From Proteiniphilum sp. UBA5267 (GTDB lineage Bacteria > Bacteroidota > Bacteroidia > Bacteroidales > Dysgonomonadaceae): 11,794 nucleotides of DNA. Where the stretch lies: the NCBI GenBank assembly GCA_002411515.1, contig DHTF01000032.1, positions 1 to 11,794 of the forward strand, given 5' to 3'. The first letter of the stretch is position 1. Each line of letters begins with the position of its first letter. Positions 1 through 7,844 of this stretch are shown here, piece after piece. The position numbers and the translations under genes are program-made. Below the pieces are notes generated by a model, which saw only the letters and a program-made list of their open reading frames with translations, was not told the origin of the DNA and searched no databases.

Positions 1-1562
1 CTGTGATCTTCACCGAGGATTTTCTTAAAATCGTAATTCAGCGTATTGGTATTTCGCAATGTTTGTCTTTCCCCATTTACCAAACGGATTGCAGGCTTAC
101 CTTGATTGTCGACCGAGGGATAATTCTTGATATAATAGGTGGTCAATCCCCAATATCGTTGATCCCCATCATCCTGGTGATCCAACCCCGCCTCTGATCG
201 CAGGCGAAGATTGTCAATGATCTCCCATGAGGCACTCCCTGCCAGATTGAGTCTCTTCTGTGTTTTCTCCCGTGCATTGTCGGAGATAGAGATTAACGGA
301 TTGTAAAGATTTCCCAGATCATCGTCATCACTACCTGCAGTAGCATCCAGATTTCTTAGCGGGATGGGCGTATAAATGACGGAATATTTCAACCTTTTGT
401 CGGTGTCGAGTGTACTTCCGGCATCATTTGCGCCGCCTCCGTTTATCTGCGTGTCGGTATATCGGGCTGAGAAATCGAGTGAGATCTTATCAGTGGGCTT
501 GTTATTTAATTTCAGGCTCATGCTGTTTCTCTTGTAGTTAGATCCTTCCATAATCGCTTTGTCGGAAAGATGAGAGAAGTTGAAAGCATAGGTCATCTTG
601 TCACTCCCTCCGTTCAGACTCAAGCTGTGGTTCATGGAGGTACCGGTGCGGCCAAAGGTAAGATCTTGCCAGTCGTTATAGGGCACATTGCGATAGAGAT
701 CCAAATCCTGAAAGTTCCCGAAGAAGGAGTTGTAATTTCTGAGCGCATCGTCTCCCTGCAGTGCTGCCAGCTCATATTGCCAGGTTGCATAATCGTATGG
801 AGAGAGCACATCGAGTGTTTTGGCGATTTTTTTTACGCCGAAATAGGCATTATAACTGAGTCGCAGTTTGCCTGCTTTTCCCGATTTGGTGGTTACGATG
901 ACTACGCCATTGGCGCCACGGGATCCATAAATGGCAGTGGAAGAAGCATCTTTCAACACGTCGATCGATTCAATATCTGTGGGAGGGATGTCGGAGATGG
1001 TGCTCACAGGGAAACCATCTACGATAAAGAGAGGATCGTTACTCTGTGTGATAGAGCCGCCTCCGCGAACACGAATCCGCATCTCTGCGTCAGGTGATCC
1101 TTCTGTGGTGAGGACCTGTACCCCTGCCATTTTTCCGGTGATCGCCTCCACTGCCGAAGCAACTGGCACTGCAGCAATCGTTTCCGCATTCACAGATGTG
1201 ACCGATCCAGTGAGGTCTCTTCGTCGTTGGGTGCCATATCCCACGACGACGACTTCATCGAGGCTTGACACATCTTCTACCATGATAATATTCATTACAT
1301 TCCCTGTAATAACAACCTCCATCTCTTTCATACCAATATAAGAGACGTGGAGCGTGGTGGCTGATGTTGGTGCCGAAAGTGTGTAATTTCCGTCGATATC
1401 TGTCGCTGCGCCAATGGTGGTTCCCTTCACCATGACGTTTGCACCAATGACTGGTTCACCGTAGGTATCTTTTACTGATCCGCGGATCGTTTTCTCTTGA
1501 GCCGTTAAGCACAAAGAAAAAAAGAGGAAAAGTAGCATACCGATGGTTACTTTCTTTTTCAT
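1..1562 (-). CDS. SusC/RagA-family TonB-linked outer membrane transporter, N-terminal part (runs off left edge)
   Basis: The reverse strand is open from an ATG at 1562-1560 to the window edge, about 520 codons with no stop; the C-terminal barrel is missing because the window ends. Residues 1-21 are a signal peptide (MKKK, hydrophobic core, cleavage near TAQ). Residues about 23-98 form the carboxypeptidase-regulatory-like domain (GEPVIGANV, DGNYTL) that marks SusC proteins. Then come DEVVVVGYG (102-110), the plug domain (about 115-225) and the SusC signature LKDASSTAIYGSRGANG (203-219), followed by the first barrel strands. The family imports glycan fragments across the outer membrane with a SusD lipoprotein, which would lie further left. 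In-frame ATGs at 1577 and 1586 could add 5 or 8 residues; I chose 1562 because it gives a normal signal peptide. It is divergent from the HTCS, the usual arrangement in polysaccharide utilisation loci. The family is certain; the substrate is unknown. Confidence 0.96.
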   Translation of the reverse strand, partial: MKKKVTIGMLLFLFFSLCLTAQEKTIRGSVKDTYGEPVIGANVMVKGTTIGAATDIDGNYTLSAPTSATTLHVSYIGMKEMEVVITGNVMNIIMVEDVSSLDEVVVVGYGTQRRRDLTGSVTSVNAETIAAVPVASAVEAITGKMAGVQVLTTEGSPDAEMRIRVRGGGSITQSNDPLFIVDGFPVSTISDIPPTDIESIDVLKDASSTAIYGSRGANGVVIVTTKSGKAGKLRLSYNAYFGVKKIAKTLDVLSPYDYATWQYELAALQGDDALRNYNSFFGNFQDLDLYRNVPYNDWQDLTFGRTGTSMNHSLSLNGGSDKMTYAFNFSHLSDKAIMEGSNYKRNSMSLKLNNKPTDKISLDFSARYTDTQINGGGANDAGSTLDTDKRLKYSVIYTPIPLRNLDATAGSDDDDLGNLYNPLISISDNAREKTQKRLNLAGSASWEIIDNLRLRSEAGLDHQDDGDQRYWGLTTYYIKNYPSVDNQGKPAIRLVNGERQTLRNTNTLNYDFKKILGEDH

Positions 1563-1751
1563 GTTAAATTCATCCATTTTATTCATGTTATTTAAGTTAA
1601 AAATAATTGTATCGAAGATTTAAAAAAACTTCAAGGCGACCTTTTACAATAATACTCCATATTCATGAGAATAAAGGGGATAAATTGGTTTTTATTGGGT
1701 GTTGAATTGTTATACATCGAAAAAAATGAGAAAAGAATGAAAAAAAAAATA

Positions 1752-1759
1752 TACATTTG
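1752..1759 (+). promoter_or_regulatory. Candidate -7 promoter box for the HTCS gene
   Basis: TACATTTG matches the Bacteroides sigma-ABfr -7 consensus TAnnTTTG exactly and lies 37 nt before the HTCS start, which would give a 5' leader of about 30 nt. No TTTG/TTG -33 box is found at the normal 19-21 nt spacing; that region is an A-tract instead. The call therefore rests on one box plus position. Confidence 0.45.
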
Positions 1760-1778
1760 TTTCAAATAAAATAGTGTT

Positions 1779-1786
1779 AAAGGGAG
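1779..1786 (+). promoter_or_regulatory. Shine-Dalgarno-like sequence deciding the HTCS GTG start
   Basis: AAAGGGAG ends 10 nt before the GTG at 1797. It is a partial match to the anti-SD complement. Bacteroidetes depend little on such sites, so this is supporting evidence only. The reading frame is closed by a TAA at 1767-1769 and has no ATG between that stop and the GTG. Confidence 0.3.
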
Positions 1787-1796
1787 TGATAATTGG

Positions 1797-4700
1797 GTGA
1801 AAATAAGATTTTACATATTCATTTTTTATCATTTTTGTGGGTTACTGCAATTGTTTGGACAACCTGAGGCCTATTTCAAACATTATGGTACCGAAAATGG
1901 TCTACCGCAGCATACCGTTACGGATATTCTGCAGGATGAAAAAGGTTTTATGTGGTTTAGCACCTGGGACGGGTTGAGTAAGTTTGACGGTTATACATTC
2001 ACCACCTATCATCTGCCTTCGGGCAATACGGTTGAGTCGAGAAGCAGTCGCATTGACAATCTCTATGAGGATAAATACAATAATATTTGGGCTTTAACGT
2101 ATGACAATCAGGCTTATCGTTTCAACATAGAAACCGCATCATTTTTGGGCCCAAATTCCATTGAAGCTTGCAGGGAGAATGCTTTTTCCGTGTCACAGAT
2201 AGTACCCAAGGAGAGCGGTGTAGTCTGGCTTTTATCTGAGAAACATGGATGTATTTCCATAACAGACTCGTTATTTAGTACCAATGTGTACAGTACCCGC
2301 AATCATAATTTAACGGATGATTGTGTGCATGCTATTTACGAAGACAAATCTCAAAATTCCTGGATTCTTACGAACAATGGTCTTACCCTTGTGCCGGCGG
2401 GGACCTCTGCTTCAGTTTTTTATTTTCATCCCCTTTCAGCAGCCCGATATACAGAGGCCGTGCCTTTTTTTACTGCTCTTGAGTTGGAAAACACAATATG
2501 GTTCGGTTCAAACAGGGGGATCATCTGGAAGTATGATCTGAAAGAGGATACCTTTTCAGAGCTCCCTACGGGGACCTCTTCAGATATTATTTCAATCATT
2601 GAACTTTCTTCTGAAAAGATACTTATCCTCTCCAAGTTAAATGGTTTTGTTATTTATAATACACACGACGGGAGCATGGAGGTGCATAATTCGGAGACAA
2701 ATCCTGAAATGAAATTCCGTCAAATCATGACGGGTTATGTGGATCGTTCTAAGAACATATGGATGGAAACTGATCAGCTGGGTGTTGTGAAGTTTAATCC
2801 TTATAGCGGTCAATACAGGCACTTTATGCCCTTTGTTGAAAGTACGGTAACCAGTGTATTTCCTCCCAATTTTTTTATTTTCGAAGACAGCAGTGATCGG
2901 CTGTGGGTACATCCCCGAGGGGGTGGATTTTCAATTTACGACAAAGAGAGTGATCAACTCCTGCCCTTCTATAATGAACCTTTCTCTCAACATTGGCTTT
3001 TTTCCAATATGATGCATTCCGCCTATTCCGACAGGCAGGGTAATTTATGGATGTGCACACGTTCCAACGGATTGGAGAAGGTGATTTTTTATGATGAATC
3101 TAAATTTAAATCGATCCCACTTCATGTCAATGTTAACTCAACGATCAGTAACGAAGTACGTCCTATTTTCGAGGATTCGCAGCATCGTACATGGGTAGCA
3201 ACAAAAGATGGAAGGGTCTATGTTTATGATGCACAGATGAAAGAACTGGGCATTGTGAATCATCGCGGAGAGATAGGAAGTGGTGCCCCCCTTGAGGGTA
3301 TCGCATATTGTATTACAGAAGATTCTGAGCAAAATATCTGGATAGGTACAAAAGGAGAAGGGGCTGTTAAGCTTACAAGAAAAGTACAAGGGAATGGTTT
3401 TCAGGTATACCGCTATAAACATAACCCAGATGATAAATATTCGCTGAGTGACAATAATGTGTATTCAATTTTTGAAGACAAAAACAAGAATATCTGGATC
3501 GGAACTTTCGGAGGGGGATTAAACCTGGTTACTTCTGGAGATGAGGATAGCAGAATTGTGAATCATCTCAACGATTTAACCCATTACCCTTTTAACCAGG
3601 CAGATCAGGTCAGAGTCATCACGAGCGACAAGCAAGGTCATATTTGTGTGGGCACTACACTGGGTTTCATGATGTTTGATGCTGATTTCAAGTCGCCCGA
3701 AGAAATAGATTTTAAAATTTTCACACGGAGCAACACTGATAATAATTCTATAGGGGCAAATGATATCATTGACATCTGTACCACGCGATCGGGTGATACA
3801 TATATTGGAACATTTGGAGGAGGAATAAGCAAAATCAAAGAAACAGATGAAAGTGGTTTTCCGGTCAGTTTTGAAACATACAATGCAGCACAGGGTATAC
3901 CTTCAAATATCATTCTTTCCATTGAAGAAGATAAAAGAGGTGATCTTTGGATAAGTAGTGAAGGTGGCCTCACCAAATTTAACCGGCAAGCTGAAACTTT
4001 TGAAAACTTCAGCGAGATAAAGCGAATGATGAAAAGACATAATTTCTCCGAAAACTCAAGCTGTTGTTTGCGTGATGGAAGCATGTTGTTCGGTTATTCA
4101 CACGGAATGTTTGTATTTGACCCGGAGAACGTAAAGAATAATACTTTCAACCCTTATCTCGCACTGGTACAGTTCCGTTTATTCAATCGTAGCCTGCAGA
4201 TCTCCGACCAAGGGCCGTTATATAAAAGTATCGATTTGATTGAACGTCTTCAACTTAAACACAATCAGAATTTTTTTAGTATTGAGTTTGCTGCACTAGA
4301 CTATACCGATACTGAAAATATTCTTTATGCCTATAAACTGGATGGGTTTGACAAGGAATGGATCTATTCTGGTAACCAGCGCATTGCCAATTACACCAAC
4401 TTGTCGCGGGGTAAATATCTTTTCCGGGTGAAGTCGACCAATAGCGACGGCGTATGGACCAACAACGAACGCACCCTTGCCATTGAGGTACTCCCCCCCT
4501 TCTGGGCCACTGGCTGGGCATATCTCATCTATGCACTCCTGGCTGTAGTGATATTGTATTTTATCTTCAGGATATTGTATGCTTTCTACAAAATGAGAAA
4601 CAAAATCGTGTTGGAAAAACAGGAGTCAGAGATCAAAACCCGGTTCTTTACCAACATTTCTCATGAAATCCGCACGCCGCTCACGATGATCGTTTCTCCC

Positions 4701-6218
4701 ATTGAGAACCTGATACAAAGTACATCGACTCCAGAACCGGTGAAAAAACAGCTCTTGCTTGTTTCAAAGAATACCAAACGCTTGTTGAACATGGTGAATC
4801 AGATTCTCGATTTTCAGAAGATGGAACAGTCGCCACTCACCGTGAGTAAAATTGCCATAGGACCTTTTGTGGAAAATTTATATGAGAATTATACACACAA
4901 TGCAACACTGAAAAGTATTTTGTACAGCTTTGAAAACAAAGTCGGAGATCAGCTTATATGGGTCGATGCCGAAGCAGTGGAGAAGATTGTAGTGAACCTG
5001 CTTTCCAATGCATTCAAATATACTCCCCCGGGGAAATCGGTTCATGTCTCGGTGTTTCCCCATAATAATGATGAGGTGGCGCTGCAGGTAAAAGATACCG
5101 GTATTGGCATCAACAAAGAAAGAATGAGCCGTTTGTTCCGTCGTTTCGAGTCTTTTAACGAAGATGCCAGCAAACCCAGTACCGGTATCGGACTCTCCAT
5201 TGTGAAAGAGATGGCCGACAAGCACCGCGCCAGGATCGAAGTGGATAGTGAAGAGCAGGTGGGCAGTAAATTTACAGTCTATTTCCGGACAGGAACTTCT
5301 CATTTTGGGAACGACGTCACCATTGATGACTCCCTCAGTCCGTTGGCAGTACGCGAACTCGAAGAGGGAGGAGAGGAGAATCAGCTTCCACTCATTGTGT
5401 CAGAGGAGGTCAACGACCAACCATCGGTATTGGTGGTGGAGGATGATGAAGATCTGCGTCAGTTTATTCTTTCTATACTTGAAGATGAATATGAGGTACA
5501 TGAAGCATCGAATGGAAAAGAGGGGCTCGAAAAGGCGTTAGAGCTTATTCCCGATTTTATTGTCAGTGATATTATGATGCCGGAAGTAGATGGCATTGAG
5601 TTACTTGAGAAGGTGCGCAGCAATATCCATACCAGCCATATTCTCTTTCTGTTGCTCACGGCAAAAACTACATTAGACAGCAAATTGGAGGGCTTTGGAC
5701 AGGGAGCAGATGAGTACATTACCAAACCTTTCAGCGTCTCCTACTTCAAGGCACGGGTCAAAAATCTGTTGCAACGCAGGAGTGAATTACAGCGTTATTA
5801 CCGAAACAGAACGAACTCTTCTCCGGTAGCCTTATCCAGGGCAAAAGAAATAACAGACGCTCCTTTCAACGAAAAAGACCTCGCTTTTGTAAGGGCTATA
5901 AACGAATTTATTGAATCACATCTTGGCAACAGTGATTTTGTAATTGAAGATATGGCTGTGGAGATGGGAATGAGCCGTACGGTATTCTTTAAAAAGCTGA
6001 AAGGACTCACGGGGCTCGCTCCCATAGAATATGTACGGGATGTGCTGATGCAGCATGCAGCAGAACTTCTCGAGCAGGGTGACCATGCTATCAAGGAGAT
6101 TTCCTATATGGTGGGCATGAGCGATGCCAAATATTTTACTCGCTGTTTCAAAAAGAAATTCAATATGACACCTACAGAATATAAAAAAACATTTTTGCGA
6201 GATGAAATGCTCAAATGA
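1797..6218 (+). CDS. Hybrid two-component system sensor/regulator (HTCS), one-component chain of sensor kinase, receiver and AraC-type DNA-binding domain
   Basis: This 1473-residue protein contains a complete phosphorelay. A signal peptide (1-21) leads into a periplasmic sensor of about a dozen Reg_prop blade repeats (about 25-800, recurring patterns such as EDKNKNIWIGT and GGGLNLV) and a Y_Y_Y domain (about 834-898, YAYKLDGFDKEW). One membrane helix lies at about 905-930. In the cytoplasm come HisKA (SHEIRTP, phospho-acceptor His956), the ATPase (N box N1067/N1071, G1 DTGIG at 1100, G2 STGIGLS at 1128), a receiver (acidic pocket 1215-1217, phospho-Asp1258, Thr1288, Lys1310) and a C-terminal AraC-type double helix-turn-helix (about 1364-1470). 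No key residue is missing. The GTG start is preferred because it yields the signal peptide and the next Met is at residue 52. Family members sense a glycan fragment in the periplasm and activate the adjacent susC/susD locus. The ligand is not predictable from sequence; uronate-gene neighbours suggest a uronic-acid-containing oligosaccharide. Confidence 0.97.
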   Translation: MKIRFYIFIFYHFCGLLQLFGQPEAYFKHYGTENGLPQHTVTDILQDEKGFMWFSTWDGLSKFDGYTFTTYHLPSGNTVESRSSRIDNLYEDKYNNIWALTYDNQAYRFNIETASFLGPNSIEACRENAFSVSQIVPKESGVVWLLSEKHGCISITDSLFSTNVYSTRNHNLTDDCVHAIYEDKSQNSWILTNNGLTLVPAGTSASVFYFHPLSAARYTEAVPFFTALELENTIWFGSNRGIIWKYDLKEDTFSELPTGTSSDIISIIELSSEKILILSKLNGFVIYNTHDGSMEVHNSETNPEMKFRQIMTGYVDRSKNIWMETDQLGVVKFNPYSGQYRHFMPFVESTVTSVFPPNFFIFEDSSDRLWVHPRGGGFSIYDKESDQLLPFYNEPFSQHWLFSNMMHSAYSDRQGNLWMCTRSNGLEKVIFYDESKFKSIPLHVNVNSTISNEVRPIFEDSQHRTWVATKDGRVYVYDAQMKELGIVNHRGEIGSGAPLEGIAYCITEDSEQNIWIGTKGEGAVKLTRKVQGNGFQVYRYKHNPDDKYSLSDNNVYSIFEDKNKNIWIGTFGGGLNLVTSGDEDSRIVNHLNDLTHYPFNQADQVRVITSDKQGHICVGTTLGFMMFDADFKSPEEIDFKIFTRSNTDNNSIGANDIIDICTTRSGDTYIGTFGGGISKIKETDESGFPVSFETYNAAQGIPSNIILSIEEDKRGDLWISSEGGLTKFNRQAETFENFSEIKRMMKRHNFSENSSCCLRDGSMLFGYSHGMFVFDPENVKNNTFNPYLALVQFRLFNRSLQISDQGPLYKSIDLIERLQLKHNQNFFSIEFAALDYTDTENILYAYKLDGFDKEWIYSGNQRIANYTNLSRGKYLFRVKSTNSDGVWTNNERTLAIEVLPPFWATGWAYLIYALLAVVILYFIFRILYAFYKMRNKIVLEKQESEIKTRFFTNISHEIRTPLTMIVSPIENLIQSTSTPEPVKKQLLLVSKNTKRLLNMVNQILDFQKMEQSPLTVSKIAIGPFVENLYENYTHNATLKSILYSFENKVGDQLIWVDAEAVEKIVVNLLSNAFKYTPPGKSVHVSVFPHNNDEVALQVKDTGIGINKERMSRLFRRFESFNEDASKPSTGIGLSIVKEMADKHRARIEVDSEEQVGSKFTVYFRTGTSHFGNDVTIDDSLSPLAVRELEEGGEENQLPLIVSEEVNDQPSVLVVEDDEDLRQFILSILEDEYEVHEASNGKEGLEKALELIPDFIVSDIMMPEVDGIELLEKVRSNIHTSHILFLLLTAKTTLDSKLEGFGQGADEYITKPFSVSYFKARVKNLLQRRSELQRYYRNRTNSSPVALSRAKEITDAPFNEKDLAFVRAINEFIESHLGNSDFVIEDMAVEMGMSRTVFFKKLKGLTGLAPIEYVRDVLMQHAAELLEQGDHAIKEISYMVGMSDAKYFTRCFKKKFNMTPTEYKKTFLRDEMLK

Positions 6219-6270
6219 GGTAGGCATGCAGACTTAGTTTGTTCCTGTCACCTCCTTTTGTCGGGTGTAC

Positions 6271-6379
6271 TGTGCTCGACCACGATGGATGATAAATTAG
6301 CTTCCCAGGGTTTGGAAGTATTAAAATAAAATGATTAACTTTGAAATTCAAAAGGTCGTGTGCCTCACAGTGTGCTCGA
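6271..6379. repeat. Direct repeat TGTGCTCGA (6271-6279 and 6371-6379) bracketing the uxaC promoter
   Basis: The same 9-mer occurs on the same strand at 6271-6279 and 6371-6379, exactly 100 nt apart, with the promoter boxes (6311-6343) between. One copy lies upstream and the other in the transcribed leader. This spacing would suit a regulator that binds two sites and loops the DNA, but a 9-bp match could be chance, and I recognise no known operator in it. Confidence 0.3.
6311..6343 (+). promoter_or_regulatory. Bacteroides-type promoter for the uronate operon (uxaC)
   Basis: A -33 box TTTG (6311-6314) and a -7 box TAACTTTG (6336-6343, exact match to TAnnTTTG) are separated by 21 nt, within the spacing known for the primary sigma factor of Bacteroides. 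Transcription would begin near 6350 and leave a leader of about 75 nt before the uxaC ATG at 6426. It is the best-formed promoter in the window and separates the HTCS from the catabolic genes. Confidence 0.65.
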
Positions 6380-6425
6380 GAACAGTATAATGAAGAATAG
6401 ATCATAATTTAAAAATACATATTCT

Positions 6426-7832
6426 ATGAAAAGTTTTATTCACGATGACTTTTTGCTCCAAACAGATGCAGCAAAAGAGTTGTATCATGGCCATGCAAAA
6501 AATCAACCGATCATCGATTATCACTGTCATCTCAATCCGGAATATATCGCGAAAGATCATACCTTTGACAACCTGGGGGAGATATGGCTCGAGGGTGATC
6601 ATTACAAGTGGAGAGCTATGCGCACCAACGGCATCGACGAGGAATACTGTACAGGAAAGAATGCCAACGACCTGGAAAAATATATGAAGTGGGCCGAAAC
6701 AGTACCCTACACAATGCGGAACCCCTTGTATCACTGGACACATCTGGAGCTGAAAAGGGCTTTTGGAGTGGACAAACTGCTCAATCCGGAGAGTGCAAAG
6801 GAGATTTACGATGTCTGTACCGCGAAGCTTCGTACTCCGGAATATAGCGCACGTGGATTGATGAAAATGTTCAACGTAAAGGTGGTATGTACTACGGATG
6901 ATCCGGTGGATAGTTTGGAGCATCATCTTACATTAAAAAAAGAGCGCTTTGAAGTGAAAGTACTGCCCACGTGGAGACCCGATAAGGCGATGGCGGTAGA
7001 GAACCCCAAGTCATACCGTGGTTACGTGGAGAAGTTGTCGGAAGTTTCGGGTCAGACCATCAGTCAGTTCAGCGACTTGATAGAGGCATTGCGCAAACGA
7101 CACGATTTCTTTGCCTCAGTAGGCTGTAAGCTTTCAGATCATGGAATAGAGGAGTTTTATGCCGAATCCTATACGCTGACTGAGATTGAACAGATTTTCA
7201 ATAAGGTGTATGGGGGGTATGAGCTGACCAAAGAGGAGATTCTGAAATTCAAATCGGCCATGCTCTATGAGGGAGCCCTCATGGATTGGGAAAAAGGCTG
7301 GGCACAGCAATTCCATTATGGAGCCATTCGCAACAACAATACGCGGTTGTTTAACAAACTGGGGCCGGATACCGGATTCGATTCGATTGGCGATTTTACC
7401 ATCGCCAAAGCAATGAGCCGTTTCTTCGATCAGCTTGACAAAGATAACAAGCTGGCCAAGACCATCATCTATAATCTGAACCCCCGAGACAATGAACTAA
7501 TTGCAACCATGATTGGGAACTTTCAGGATGGCTCGGTCGCTGGGAAAATTCAGTTTGGCTCCGGCTGGTGGTTCCTTGATCAAAAAACAGGAATGGAGGC
7601 CCAGATGAACTCACTCTCTAACTTGGGGCTGTTAAGCCGGTTTGTGGGTATGCTCACCGATTCGCGCAGTTTCCTCTCCTATCCGCGGCATGAATACTTC
7701 CGCCGCATTCTCTGTAACCTCATCGGCAATGATGTAGAGCATGGCATATTGCCTTCCTCAGAGATGGACTTCCTCGGCAAAATGGTAGAAAATATATCCT
7801 ACCACAATGCGAACAATTTTTTTAATTTCTAA
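6426..7832 (+). CDS. uxaC: Uronate isomerase (glucuronate/galacturonate isomerase)
   Basis: This 468-residue protein has the usual length for UxaC, a cytoplasmic TIM-barrel enzyme of the amidohydrolase superfamily. It interconverts D-glucuronate with D-fructuronate and D-galacturonate with D-tagaturonate, the first step of hexuronate catabolism. The metal-site motif DYHCHL places His33 and His35 at the end of the first strand. Further family blocks are VVCTTDDP in the middle and MLTDSRSFLSYPRHEYFRR near the C-terminus, where Asp412 is the expected conserved acidic residue of the barrel. It starts at ATG 6426, just after an AT-rich leader and without a clear ribosome-binding site. It is the first gene downstream of the promoter at 6311-6343, and only 12 bp separate its stop from uxaE, so the two are almost certainly co-transcribed. 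Nothing suggests truncation or a frameshift. Confidence 0.96.
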   Translation: MKSFIHDDFLLQTDAAKELYHGHAKNQPIIDYHCHLNPEYIAKDHTFDNLGEIWLEGDHYKWRAMRTNGIDEEYCTGKNANDLEKYMKWAETVPYTMRNPLYHWTHLELKRAFGVDKLLNPESAKEIYDVCTAKLRTPEYSARGLMKMFNVKVVCTTDDPVDSLEHHLTLKKERFEVKVLPTWRPDKAMAVENPKSYRGYVEKLSEVSGQTISQFSDLIEALRKRHDFFASVGCKLSDHGIEEFYAESYTLTEIEQIFNKVYGGYELTKEEILKFKSAMLYEGALMDWEKGWAQQFHYGAIRNNNTRLFNKLGPDTGFDSIGDFTIAKAMSRFFDQLDKDNKLAKTIIYNLNPRDNELIATMIGNFQDGSVAGKIQFGSGWWFLDQKTGMEAQMNSLSNLGLLSRFVGMLTDSRSFLSYPRHEYFRRILCNLIGNDVEHGILPSSEMDFLGKMVENISYHNANNFFNF

Positions 7833-7844
7833 AAATCAAATAGA

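Larger units (their letters stand above)
1563..1796. other. Divergent intergenic region between susC-like gene and HTCS
   Basis: This 234-bp AT-rich stretch holds no gene that I can support. It must carry the start signals for both divergent genes. On the HTCS side there is a -7 box at 1752-1759 preceded by three A-tracts at 1720-1726, 1731-1734 and 1740-1749. On the susC side I found no convincing Bacteroides promoter. HTCS proteins typically bind upstream of the susC gene they control, so an operator for the neighbouring regulator may lie here, but I could not identify one. Confidence 0.7.

Noticed and set aside
570..1341. Two overlapping plus-strand open frames (175 and 136 codons) inside the susC-like gene
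   Set aside because: They are antisense to the plug domain of a well-supported SusC protein and have no family features of their own.
1647..1654. Minus-strand TATTATTG as a -7 box for the susC-like gene
   Set aside because: It has one mismatch to TAnnTTTG and no -33 partner at the right distance, so it is not distinguishable from AT-rich background.
6217..6254. Possible terminator stem GAGGT/ACCTC after the HTCS gene, followed by CTTTTG
   Set aside because: The stem is only 5 bp with a loop of about 28 nt and a short T-run, too weak to call an intrinsic terminator.
6402..6926. 174-codon open frame antisense to the start of uxaC, running into the intergenic region
   Set aside because: Low-complexity, Cys/His-rich translation with no domain; uxaC on the other strand is certain.
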